Source: Mucilaginibacter sp. KACC 22773
GTDB taxonomy: Bacteria > Bacteroidota > Bacteroidia > Sphingobacteriales > Sphingobacteriaceae
Assembly (NCBI RefSeq): GCF_028736215.1
Contig: NZ_CP117883.1
Location: 1,984,001-2,048,000, forward strand
Direction: 5' to 3'
Length of the DNA stretch: 64,000 nt
Below are positions 54,680 to 63,580 of this stretch, piece after piece. Within the stretch, counting starts at the first letter, position 1. The number at the start of each line of letters is the position of its first letter. A model generated the notes under the pieces. The model worked only from the letters and a program-made list of their open reading frames with translations, was not told the DNA's origin and did not search any database. Position numbers and translations under genes: made by a program.

Positions 54680-57045
54680 GTCTTTATACTGTTTTTTTTC
54701 AGCGACTTTGTTTGTATTGCAGAGCCTGCAAATGATAGTGTTATTTTGTTTACCTGGTTACGGGGCACCTTTTTATCTACCGAGATAGTCCATTCTGTAA
54801 AAAGGGAGGGTTGAAAGTAAGCGGCCTGTAGTTCTTTACTAATCTCGCCCGGAATGTCGGTGATAATTTTACCATTCTCTTCATGATATCCGAATGTGAG
54901 TTTTTCGGGCTTGCTGCTAAAACTAAATTTTTGTTTTTTGTACTGGTCGGCATATACACCAGAAGTGCGAATGCTTACCTTAAGCATTTTAGCAACGTCG
55001 ATGCCATGTACTAACGCCTGTACGCTGGTTACCCTGGCCCGGTCCATATCCTGGAACAGTTCAGAATCCGTTCCAACAGCAATGGTAATTTGCCCATCTT
55101 TGATAAATGCCGCAATTGCGTCCGCATCAGTAATATGGATACTATAGCCCTCTTCGGATATTTTAAAATCCTGCGGCTTCGGTTCAAATTTCCCCAGTGC
55201 CTCCGCATAATCCGTTTTCATCGAGGCCAGATCATTGGTAAGTTGCGCGGCTGTTTTTAAAATAGAAGGAGCGACCGTGGATTCCTGCAAGGCCCAGTAT
55301 TTATATGCCCGGGTATAATTTCTGATAGCCAGGTACATATAAGTTTTCATGTTCATCTGCAATACATAAACGTTATGCAGGGTGTTTTTATCTGTCGCGA
55401 TATCTCCTTCCAGCGCTTTAAGATAGTCTTTATAAGATTCAATCATGTTTGCGCTTACCTTTTTTTGCATATATAGCCTGGCCAATTCCTGGGTAACCTG
55501 TACCATGGCTGCCTGCGCGGCTGATTGCGCCTTTCCGTATATCGAAAGGATATCCAGTTGCTGCCGGTATTCTGTAGCGCCGGCAATGCTTTCACCTTCT
55601 GCACCCCTCATCATATCATCTACCTGTAACCGAAAAATGTCCCACTCGGCCTGGCTGGAAATGTCACCGGCATCAGGTATCTCAAAGTCGGTAACAGCTT
55701 TAGTATAATCCATGCTTTTGGCAACCTCTCTTAAATCATTCATGAATTTAAAAGTGTTCTGCAGCATTTTTGCTATGTTTTCGAGCTTTGACATAGCCTT
55801 GGATAAGTTGCCGATAGCCGTGGCAAATTTTGATACTGTTTTTGCCGAATCTGCTGCCGCAGCGGCGGCTTCTCCTGCTTTGGCCACCGCACCGGCGGTA
55901 GCGCCTGCAGCGGCTACATCGCCAACACACATTGCCCCTATGGATGCTGCAAAAGTGCCCAAAGCCATGCATATCTGAAAAGCAGCTTTTAAGGTTTGGT
56001 CGCGCTCCCATATCGCTACGCCTGCCTTAAAGTCGGCGGCAGCCCGCATACTGGCTATATTTGCCGATGTCATGTTGGCTTGTGCCTGTTCGTATGCATT
56101 TTTTGCAGCATCGAGGTTAGATACAGCTTGTTTTATTAAACTATCGGTAAATGCAGCGGTATTATTAAAATAAGTAAGCATTTGGTTTCCGGCCCTAATC
56201 TGATCGGCTTTACTTACCGCGTCCTGGGTTACCAGGTTGTATTGAGTTTCATAATTGCCAACAGATGCCAGATAGGCAGTGGCAAGTGTTTCGTAAATGG
56301 CAGGGCTAAGTTGCGGTATAAAATTTAAGTTACTTGCTTCAAGCGTAAGTTCGCCCAACAAGGCCGAGCTTTGGTAATAAAGATCGGCGAGGACAACGTT
56401 ATTTTGAGAAGCGGCCTTAACCCAGCTAAGTATAGCCCTTGCTGCGCCTGGTTCGGCATCTATAAGGCGTGTACTAAACTGGTAAAGAGAGGAAAGTGTG
56501 AGCTGCAACTCTATGCCAGGCAGGGGATGTACGGGGTTATCTGTAATGAGTTTAAGGTCTTTTGAATACAAGTCAACCAGTTGAGTTTTGTAATTAGCGT
56601 GTTTAACATGAATACCTAAGCCTGGAAAATCGGCGATGGAAAAATTTTTATTTTCATCGGAATGCGGGCCTAAAGTGTTTATTTTAAGTTTGCCGCTAAT
56701 TTCTGTGGCAAACAGCATAAAAGTTGCAGCATTGATTGAGCTAAAATCGATGTTAACCACCGATGAATTGCAAACCAGCCTGCGGCTGATGATAAATATC
56801 CCGCGGTTAAAAAGCTGGATATTGGCAGCCGGCATCTTTACAATATCTGCTATGATATATACAATAACCGATTTGTTTTTATCGGCGCTTGCCAATACTT
56901 CGTCCATATCCACAAACAGGTCGCGAAAAATAAGCTGGCCGTTAAAGGGGATTGTAGCGGTTGTGCATGGTATTTTATCTTTTGATAGCTGGGCGTTTTT
57001 ATAATAATCGGCCCAGTCTTTTTTGTCATGTACTGAAATTGCCAT
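54655..57045 (-). CDS. Large orphan protein with helical hydrophobic core, possible toxin component
   Basis: A 796-residue protein. Residues 1-150 are beta-rich (LFNRGIFIISRRLV). The middle (about 260-640) is long amphipathic helices with a hydrophobic Ala/Gly-rich hairpin near 375-430 (MALGTFAASIGAMCVGDVAA), the sort of segment that inserts into membranes in alpha-pore-forming toxins. The C-terminal 170 residues are again beta-rich (TEWTISVDKKVPRNQVNKI), recalling the C-terminal part of Tc-toxin A subunits. No signal peptide. These resemblances are by eye; no family is certain. It sits between two smaller helical proteins in the same operon. Confidence 0.7.
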   Translation of the reverse strand: MAISVHDKKDWADYYKNAQLSKDKIPCTTATIPFNGQLIFRDLFVDMDEVLASADKNKSVIVYIIADIVKMPAANIQLFNRGIFIISRRLVCNSSVVNIDFSSINAATFMLFATEISGKLKINTLGPHSDENKNFSIADFPGLGIHVKHANYKTQLVDLYSKDLKLITDNPVHPLPGIELQLTLSSLYQFSTRLIDAEPGAARAILSWVKAASQNNVVLADLYYQSSALLGELTLEASNLNFIPQLSPAIYETLATAYLASVGNYETQYNLVTQDAVSKADQIRAGNQMLTYFNNTAAFTDSLIKQAVSNLDAAKNAYEQAQANMTSANIASMRAAADFKAGVAIWERDQTLKAAFQICMALGTFAASIGAMCVGDVAAAGATAGAVAKAGEAAAAAADSAKTVSKFATAIGNLSKAMSKLENIAKMLQNTFKFMNDLREVAKSMDYTKAVTDFEIPDAGDISSQAEWDIFRLQVDDMMRGAEGESIAGATEYRQQLDILSIYGKAQSAAQAAMVQVTQELARLYMQKKVSANMIESYKDYLKALEGDIATDKNTLHNVYVLQMNMKTYMYLAIRNYTRAYKYWALQESTVAPSILKTAAQLTNDLASMKTDYAEALGKFEPKPQDFKISEEGYSIHITDADAIAAFIKDGQITIAVGTDSELFQDMDRARVTSVQALVHGIDVAKMLKVSIRTSGVYADQYKKQKFSFSSKPEKLTFGYHEENGKIITDIPGEISKELQAAYFQPSLFTEWTISVDKKVPRNQVNKITLSFAGSAIQTKSLKKNSIKTWELQADH

Positions 57046-57124
57046 TTTAAGGGAATTAAAAAGTGTAGGTTAAGTTTACAAGCCGGTTTTTTTGCCCGGC
57101 TTGTGTTTATATCACATTTTGTTT

Positions 57125-58291
57125 TTATGCTAACGCACTTTCTTTCTGGTGTATGCTCACCCTGTTTTTCCGGGTCAGCAACCTTTCAAGATTATCGGCA
57201 GCATAAAAAGCCACTGTAGGGTTGGGTACTATAGTAATATAAGCGTTAATGCGGTAAGCATTAGCCTCGTCGGCTACTTGCTGCCACAATACTATAGCCG
57301 CCTCGATACCAAGCCCCGCAATAAATGATGGCATATCTTTAATTTCGCCATTAATAGTGGCCAGTAGGCTGGAAAGGTCATCCTTCAGCGCGTTCCACAT
57401 GCCTTGTATTTTCTGAATGGCCGGCAAGGCGTCATCTATTTTTTTAGTGATGCCGGTGATATCGTTGTTAATGCGGGTTAAATCGAGCACAAGCGTGGCG
57501 TCGGCGGCAATTTTAGCCTCAAGGCTGTTCACCAGGTCGCCAAGTGCGTCTATTCTTGCTTTTGCCTTGGTTGCCTTGTCGCCATAAATTCCGGCCACAA
57601 TCCCTGCGGCAATAGATCCACACGGCCAAATCCAGGCGTAGCTTGCCGATGTGGCAGCTACAATAATATCGTGCTTATATTCGTCTTCCGCGTCGGCAAG
57701 GTCAGCCTTATCCTGGGCCAGTTGGGTTTGCATTGTTTTAATAGTTCCACTTGTTCCTGATATCTTGTCGCTATAAGTTTTAAACAATGTGCCAATTGCC
57801 GCTTCGTTAACTGATGTATCTAAAGAAAATTTTTGCATGGCCGCTGCAACATTGGTAGCATGGGTTGAAAAAGCCTGGGCTTCATTGATCATTACCTGTA
57901 GCGTTTGTTTAAGCTGATTGATTGATACGGTATCAGTTGGGTCGGCCTCGATTTTTAACAGCAATGCTAAAATAGCCCGGTAAAATATCGGCACTTTAAC
58001 ATTGTAAGCGATGAGGTTTGAAGCGCACTTTACGCTGTCGGGTTTGGTAACAGTATCAAAAGTGTCGCAAATGTCATATAGGTTTTTGTAACCCTTCACC
58101 AGGGGCTCAAATTGTTCAATGCCTCCGGATGGTACTGCAGGCAGTGTTTTTTGCAGAAGCGCAGTGGTAGTTGGTAATAACATGGCACCGGTAACAAATA
58201 CCTGTATTGATAACCACTCATTGGTAGATAGCACGAAGGTGGTGCCTTTAGCCAGGTCGCGCGGACTAAGATCGATTGTTGGGTTTGACAT
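57125..58291 (-). CDS. XaxA/YaxA-like alpha-pore-forming toxin subunit (putative)
   Basis: A 388-residue, largely alpha-helical protein, first gene of the five-gene operon. The N-terminal segment FVLSTNEWLSIQVFVTGAML followed by LPTTT resembles the start of xenorhabdolysin A/YaxA, where an equivalent helix with a Tyr/Phe-Val-x-x-Gly-x-x-Leu-Pro pattern occurs. Long helices follow, with a hydrophobic hairpin near residues 213-235 (YAWIWPCGSIAAGIVAGIYG) that could be the membrane-inserting foot, and coiled coils around 190-215 and 245-300. No signal peptide, as in YaxA/ClyA-type toxins. The toxin call is inference and needs structure comparison. Confidence 0.65.
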   Translation of the reverse strand: MSNPTIDLSPRDLAKGTTFVLSTNEWLSIQVFVTGAMLLPTTTALLQKTLPAVPSGGIEQFEPLVKGYKNLYDICDTFDTVTKPDSVKCASNLIAYNVKVPIFYRAILALLLKIEADPTDTVSINQLKQTLQVMINEAQAFSTHATNVAAAMQKFSLDTSVNEAAIGTLFKTYSDKISGTSGTIKTMQTQLAQDKADLADAEDEYKHDIIVAATSASYAWIWPCGSIAAGIVAGIYGDKATKAKARIDALGDLVNSLEAKIAADATLVLDLTRINNDITGITKKIDDALPAIQKIQGMWNALKDDLSSLLATINGEIKDMPSFIAGLGIEAAIVLWQQVADEANAYRINAYITIVPNPTVAFYAADNLERLLTRKNRVSIHQKESALA

Positions 58292-59045
58292 AAAATTGAA
58301 AGTTAAATTGGGTTTATAGATTATATTAATTTGTGTTGAAGCAAAACGTCGACTGACACCGGTTGCTTAAAAAACAAAACTCAACGTACCAGGCAATGCC
58401 CGGGCCTTTTGAATTATTTGTTTATAACCCCGGTATTGCGATTTATTTGATAATGCAAGGTCAGTTATTTGATAAAAGGAGGGCAGGGACAAAACAGCTT
58501 TTATTTGAGGGGCTTTTTAGCTGTAAAAACCGATACAACCAGGTGGAATTTCTGAATATTTAAGGGTGCTAAAAAAAGGATAGCAGCGGCGCCATCTCGC
58601 TAACATGGAAATAGTCTCTTTTTTGGGGTGATTTATTAAGATAGTTGAGGACCCCGTTTTTTGTATGTGATTTACGGAAGCTGTTTATTTTATAGGATGT
58701 TAGGTGTAACCTTTGCAAATGGAACTAATAGCTTTGTTGGCATAGGTAATTGTTCCTCGGCGTTGTATGGCAGGTTAAGCCTTTCCTGAAAAAAATATAG
58801 ATAGGGCAGGTTAAGTCCGAAAAAGAGTTATGGGTTACAGAGCCAAATGAGGGCAGTTATGAATATTGAGGCGGAGGTTATTAATTTAAATCTACCCTTG
58901 GCTTTTTCAACAAAAGATGCATTAACAGACGCTATTGAAGATATCTTTTCTGGAATATTTCTTCAGAAAGAAAACCTCAAATTGGGGATGTTGAAAAGAA
59001 AACTCTGCCTGTTTTATAATTTAAAAAGAGATATTCTGTGTTTGA
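58292..59045. other. 754-base gap without a supported gene
   Basis: It lies between the start of the putative toxin operon and the end of the Rpn-type nuclease gene. It contains a moderately GC region at 58560-58700 and a 77-codon plus-strand frame (58847-59080) that overlaps the nuclease 3' end and lacks coding character. The operon promoter must be close to 58300, but no clear Bacteroidota motif was found. Confidence 0.55.
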
Positions 59046-59936
59046 CTAAAGTTTTTCTATTTCCTCAACAGAGAGTTTAGTAAACTTTGAGATTTGAACA
59101 AGTGGCAAGCCATCTTTTTTCATTTCACGAGCAATGTCCAAAGCTTTTTTATACTCGCCTTTTTCAATACCTTTTTCCATGCCTTCCTGCCGGGCATAAT
59201 CAACTACATTCTTATTATCCCATTTATATTTTAAGCTGCTATCGTACATCGTTTTTTCCTCCTTTGTCAGGTTTGTATATTCTGCAATACTGAACAATTT
59301 CTCAAATATGGGTTTCCGAAGATAAACGGGAATCTTATCCATTTGGCTAAGGTGCTTTAAAACATAAAGCCATCTATCCAAATCGGTTTCCAGTTCGGTC
59401 TCCTCTTTCACAAATTTACTCAATTCTATATACGTATAACCCAGTTTATCGTAAAAAATTTCACCGGTATCCCTGTTGCACAGGCAAATATCATGCAGGT
59501 AACTGTTTGCCGGGCTATCTTCCAGCGTAAAATCTTCTAACAAAGCTATTAAATATACCTCGGCTATGTTGTAACCCCAGGTGTTTCGTTTGCCTTTTGG
59601 CGCCTGGTCGCTTATAAGGCGACTGGTATAAAATAAAGCCCTTTCTTTAAAATATCCTTGTTTCGCCCGTTGCACCTCAATTATAAAACGTTCGCCGTTA
59701 TCTCCCGTACAAAGCAGATCGAATATGGCCGAGCCCTCGTCTTTTAAATCGCCCGGGTGTTCGTTTTTATTGTAAACTAAATCTACAATATGCTTACGCC
59801 CCCTGAATACTTCATTTAAAAAGGCGGTCAGCAAATCTTTGTTAGGTTCGCTGCCGAATATTTTTTTAAAAGCGAAATCAACCAAAGGGTCGATGTATTT
59901 CCCGGTAACAGGTGGGGGATAGTTTGGCATAGCCAA
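59046..59936 (-). CDS. Rpn family PD-(D/E)XK nuclease/transposase-like protein
   Basis: A 296-residue member of the Rpn/PD-(D/E)XK nuclease family annotated as putative transposase. The N-terminal PLVDFAFKKIFGSEPNKDLL, the catalytic Asp in SAIFDLLCTGDNGE and the Glu/Gln of FIIEVQRAKQ are present, so the active site looks intact. The C-terminal tail has EGMEKGIEKGEYKKALDIA and a short helical end (ISKFTKLSVEEIEKL), typical of this group. Rpn proteins promote RecA-independent recombination and some act as anti-phage or toxic nucleases. Stands alone. Confidence 0.92.
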   Translation of the reverse strand: MAMPNYPPPVTGKYIDPLVDFAFKKIFGSEPNKDLLTAFLNEVFRGRKHIVDLVYNKNEHPGDLKDEGSAIFDLLCTGDNGERFIIEVQRAKQGYFKERALFYTSRLISDQAPKGKRNTWGYNIAEVYLIALLEDFTLEDSPANSYLHDICLCNRDTGEIFYDKLGYTYIELSKFVKEETELETDLDRWLYVLKHLSQMDKIPVYLRKPIFEKLFSIAEYTNLTKEEKTMYDSSLKYKWDNKNVVDYARQEGMEKGIEKGEYKKALDIAREMKKDGLPLVQISKFTKLSVEEIEKL

Positions 59937-60171
59937 ATATAAAAGTTTATTCGTTATCCAACCTTAGCTGTGAAAGTAGCTCGGGCCCGGCAAAAATAGA
60001 AGGTATACGTTGGATGACAGCATCGGGGAGCAACTTATCCACATAAATACCTTTTATATTAAAAGTGTGGAAAACTACCTGGTGCCATGTCTCCTAAGCC
60101 TTAAATTTAACCCGATTAAACCCTTTAAATTCGTGTAATTTTAACAACTTTGCCTGATTATTTTTGGCTCA

Positions 60172-61290
60172 TTGGAAACTTATATACAAATAGTACTATT
60201 TCTACTTTTTCAGCTCTGTTTTATCGTTCAGCTGTACTACCTGGTAAGCAACCACATTAGTCTTGCCGGTTACAAACCCCGTGAGGAGCTGCCAACGGTG
60301 TTAATACCTGTTTCGGTAATCATCGCCGCCCGTAACGAGGCGCAAAACCTGCAGGAAAACCTGCCCTCGATACTGGAACAAAACTATCCCGATTTTGAGG
60401 TTGTGGTGATAAACGATTGCTCATACGACAGATCGGATGAGGTTTTGGAGGATATGGAGCGCCGGTATCCCAACCTTAAAGTGGTTACCATAACCGAGCA
60501 TGACCGCTTTAAAACCGGAAAAAAATTCGCACTTACGCTGGGCATAAAGGCGTCAAAAAACGAATACCTGTTGTTTACTGATGCTGATTGTAAACCCGTA
60601 TCGGCAAATTGGATAACCCGGATGGTAGCCAATTTTGGCGGTGGGGCCCAAATAGTTTTAGGTTATTCGCCGTTTTATCAAACCAGGAGCTTTTTGAATT
60701 TGTTTACCCGGTACGAGTCGGTAAAGGCGGCCACAAATTACTTGTCAAGCGCGTTAAACGGCAATGCCTACATGGGGGTTGGGCGTAACCTGGCCTATAC
60801 CAAAACATTGTTTTTTAGTGCAAAAGGCTTTGCATCGCACATGCACGTTATATCCGGCGATGACGATTTATTTGTGAACCAGCACGCCACGCCTTATAAT
60901 ACTGCTATTGAAGTACACCCGGATACCTTTATGTACACTGCGGCAAAATCAACTTTAGCATCGTGGTACAGGCAAAAAAAAAGGCACGCGGGGGTAGGTA
61001 AATTATATAAGGCCAAACACCGTAAAATGCTTATTTTTGATGGCATTAGCGGCTTTTTGTTTTATTCGCTGCTTATACTATGCCTGGTTTGTAAATTCGA
61101 ACCGTTGTTGGCATTAGGTTTGTTGCTTTTTAGGCTGATTATCCAATTATTAATTTATAATAAGGTGTTCAGGAAGCTGGATAGCAAAGATCTGATTTGG
61201 TATTTACCGTTTTTTGATATCATATATTATATGTATTTAATTGGATTTGGATTAGTTGGGCTACTTTTAAAAACCACCCAATGGAAATAA
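60172..61290 (+). CDS. Membrane glycosyltransferase family 2
   Basis: A 372-residue inner-membrane glycosyltransferase. One N-terminal helix (METYIQIVLFLLFQLCF), then the GT-A domain with VIIAARNEAQNL, DxD in TDADCKP, acidic SGDDDLF and RQKKRHAGVG (QxxRW-like), followed by three C-terminal helices. It starts at a TTG (60172), since no ATG lies before the conserved membrane segment. The ECF sigma gene begins inside its 3' end (10-base overlap). The acceptor sugar is unknown. Confidence 0.92.
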   Translation: METYIQIVLFLLFQLCFIVQLYYLVSNHISLAGYKPREELPTVLIPVSVIIAARNEAQNLQENLPSILEQNYPDFEVVVINDCSYDRSDEVLEDMERRYPNLKVVTITEHDRFKTGKKFALTLGIKASKNEYLLFTDADCKPVSANWITRMVANFGGGAQIVLGYSPFYQTRSFLNLFTRYESVKAATNYLSSALNGNAYMGVGRNLAYTKTLFFSAKGFASHMHVISGDDDLFVNQHATPYNTAIEVHPDTFMYTAAKSTLASWYRQKKRHAGVGKLYKAKHRKMLIFDGISGFLFYSLLILCLVCKFEPLLALGLLLFRLIIQLLIYNKVFRKLDSKDLIWYLPFFDIIYYMYLIGFGLVGLLLKTTQWK

Positions 61291-61886
61291 ACGCAAATTT
61301 TACCGAAAACGCCAAGAATGATTTTCACCTGGTAGTGAAGGCCCGTACGGGCGATCAAAAGGCGTATGCCGACCTGATGCACCGTTATAAGGATTCCATA
61401 TATTTTATGGTACTTAAAATGGTGAACAATAAAGAGGACGCCATGGACCTTACCGTGGAGACCTTTGCCAAAGCATTTGAAAAGCTGGAAAAATATCAGC
61501 CCGACTATGCTTTCAGTACCTGGCTTTTTAGGGTGGCCACCAACAATTGTATTGATTTTATCCGTAAAAAGAAACTCAACACCCAATCTATCCACGGGAT
61601 GACGGATGAGGATGGCGACGAAAAGCCGCTTCAAATTAAAGCCGACATATTAAACCCGGAAGAAACATCTATAAAAAAGCAGCAAACCCAGGAGCTGAAA
61701 TTGCTGATAGAAAGCCTGCCGCCGCGCTACCGCAACCTTATTACCCTGCGTTATTTTGATGAGCTATCCTACGAGGAAATAGCTCAACAGCTGGATTTGC
61801 CATTAGGTACGGTAAAGGCGCAATTGTTTAGGGCCAGGTACCTGCTTGGCAACATCATCAACCGATTTAACAGGGATGACATCTGA
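61281..61886 (+). CDS. ECF-type RNA polymerase sigma factor
   Basis: A 201-residue sigma-70 family factor. Region 2 (about residues 25-90; DLTVETFAKAFEKL and FSTWLFRVATNNCIDFIRKKK) and region 4 (about 130-190; LPPRYRNLITLRYFDELSYE and LGTVKAQLFRAR) are complete. No anti-sigma gene is next to it; it lies between the glycosyltransferase (10-base overlap) and rsmG (11-base overlap), a conserved order in Bacteroidota. It likely directs envelope or housekeeping-like genes; targets are unknown. Confidence 0.94.
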   Translation: MEINANFTENAKNDFHLVVKARTGDQKAYADLMHRYKDSIYFMVLKMVNNKEDAMDLTVETFAKAFEKLEKYQPDYAFSTWLFRVATNNCIDFIRKKKLNTQSIHGMTDEDGDEKPLQIKADILNPEETSIKKQQTQELKLLIESLPPRYRNLITLRYFDELSYEEIAQQLDLPLGTVKAQLFRARYLLGNIINRFNRDDI

Positions 61887-62508
61887 TATCGTTTTTAAAT
61901 ATTTTCCCGAACTAACAGCGCAGCAACGTGCCCAGGTTGAGCAGTTGCCCGAATTATATAACACCTGGAACAGCCAGATAAACGTGATATCCCGTAAGGA
62001 TATTGATTTGTTGTATGAGCGCCATGTTTTACATTCCATGGGTATTGCCAAAATAATGCCCTTTTTACCCGGCGAAAGTGTACTTGATGTAGGCACAGGT
62101 GGCGGTTTCCCGGGTATTCCGCTGGCCATATTATTCCCCCAGACTTCTTTCCATTTGGTTGATTCCATCGGCAAAAAAATAAAAGTTGTGCAGGAAGTTG
62201 CCAAAGCATTGGGCCTTACCAATGTGAAGGCTACCCATGCCCGCGCCGAAGAAATTGACGAGAATTTTGACTTTGTAGTATCGCGCGCGGTAACCCAACT
62301 AAAAGATTTTTATCCCTGGGTGCGCAGCAAATTCAAAAAACAATCGGGCAATAAACTGCCTAACGGCATCCTGTATTTAAAAGGCGGCGACCTTGACCAG
62401 GAGATCAAAGAATCGGGCCTTAAAGTGCAGCAATATTACCTTAAAGACTATTTTACCGAAGAGTTTTTTGAAACTAAACAGGTAATTTATGTGAAGGGGA
62501 AGTTGTAA
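61876..62508 (+). CDS. rsmG: 16S rRNA (guanine527-N7)-methyltransferase RsmG
   Basis: A 210-residue SAM-dependent methyltransferase that modifies G527 of 16S rRNA. The SAM motif DVGTGGGFPGIPLAI, the acidic residue in LVDSIGKKI, and SRAVTQL are typical. The ATG at 61876 is preferred to a TTG 10 codons upstream, giving the normal family start and an 11-base overlap with the sigma factor gene. Loss in other bacteria causes low-level streptomycin resistance. Confidence 0.95.
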   Translation: MTSDIVFKYFPELTAQQRAQVEQLPELYNTWNSQINVISRKDIDLLYERHVLHSMGIAKIMPFLPGESVLDVGTGGGFPGIPLAILFPQTSFHLVDSIGKKIKVVQEVAKALGLTNVKATHARAEEIDENFDFVVSRAVTQLKDFYPWVRSKFKKQSGNKLPNGILYLKGGDLDQEIKESGLKVQQYYLKDYFTEEFFETKQVIYVKGKL

Positions 62509-62660
62509 TTCAAAATTCAAAAGTAAAAATTCAAAATTTCAGTTTACGTTGGCTGCCGCGGGGTTTTAACCCTTGGCTAATATGGTTTCAGCTTTCAGCT
62601 GAAAAGAAGCCAAAGGCTTCAACTGGCTTTACCCCGCTTAGTTGCGTTAACCTCGCGGGG
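62508..62660. repeat. Heptad run and REP-like palindromes after rsmG
   Basis: ATTCAAA, ATTCAAA, AGTAAAA, ATTCAAA and ATTTCAG run in 7-base register at 62508-62542, directly from the rsmG stop. They are followed by REP-like GC stems with GCGGGGTTTTAACCC and CAGCTTTCAGCTG (about 62558-62600). Confidence 0.7.
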
Positions 62661-62755
62661 GCATTACCGTTAAAAGTAAAAATCCAAAAAGTGCATAGTA
62701 ATCTTGTTCGGGATGTTTTCCCGGTTGCTTGGTGGAGCATTTCACTTGATTTTGC

Positions 62756-62998
62756 TCAAATCAAGTGATCGTGGTGTTGGTTATCGGTTCGCGATGCGGC
62801 GAAGAATATCAGGCCAATTACAAACAGCGCACCGCCGGCAAATACTGGTAGTTTAAATGTCCAGCTGCCATTGGGCCCGGTAACAATTTCTTTGCTGCCG
62901 CTGCTATCAACAGCGTTTGATGTTTTTTTGTAAAAAAAGTTGCTGGTAATAAACAGCGCAATACCCAAAATGGCTACAATAATTCCAAACTTTTTCAT
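62756..62998 (-). CDS. Small two-helix membrane protein
   Basis: An 80-residue protein with membrane helices at about residues 4-22 and 51-69, separated by a polar loop with a TGPNGSWTFKLP segment. The C-terminus ends in a His-rich DNQHHDHLI. No known family; it is similar in size to small DUF3185-type proteins. It stands alone, convergent to rsmG, with the upstream 580 bases free of genes. Confidence 0.6.
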   Translation of the reverse strand: MKKFGIIVAILGIALFITSNFFYKKTSNAVDSSGSKEIVTGPNGSWTFKLPVFAGGALFVIGLIFFAASRTDNQHHDHLI

Positions 62999-62999
62999 G

Positions 63000-63580
63000 A
63001 TGATTAAATTTAAATGATATACCCAATCGGTATTTTAGGCACTGTATATCAACTGAGTAGTATATCAAATTTAACAAGTTTAAATGGTAAGTGTATACTT
63101 TATTTAATTATTATTTAAGCAGATGCAAAAAGCCGGAATACGCGGGTATTGATGGTATTGTGATGTCAATTGTTTGTTTTGGCATCCTGTAGTCAGAGAA
63201 ACAGGCATAATGGTTCGAAGTCGGAGACTTCGAACAGCGGGTTTGCTACTCCGTAGGAGTTACCGTTTGTAGCTATGGCACGCAAAAATTATTTTGCGCC
63301 GTAGGTGCGACCTCTGGATATGAAGGTAGCCATCCTTTCAGCGTGTAGGTAGCCTCTGCCGAGGCAAAGGTTAATGGAGAATCTATTGTGCTACAAATGG
63401 GTTGCACCTAACGGCGCATAGCGACGGGCATATGATATAGCATGTACCGCAATGAAAGATGTTGGTATTTGTTACCAAAAGGGGAGAAATACTTTACACA
63501 GAAAAATGCCGAAGCGGGTTTTACCGTTCAGCAATTTTTGACCCATTGGTTTTTGGGGTAATTAGTTTGTTGCCTGACGG
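63000..63580. other. Intergenic region with repeat elements
   Basis: Contains a perfect stem with GTTCGAAGTC/GACTTCGAAC (63213-63235) related to the hairpin at 15655, and motifs of a dispersed repeat (CTCCGTAGGAGTTACC at about 63250, GCGCCGTAGGTGCGACC at about 63297, CACCTAACGGCGC at about 63406) like those seen near RAYT genes. No gene is evident. Confidence 0.65.

Noticed and set aside
58847..59080. 77-codon plus-strand frame before the Rpn-type gene
   Set aside because: It overlaps the 3' end of the nuclease gene on the other strand, has no recognisable family and no start context.
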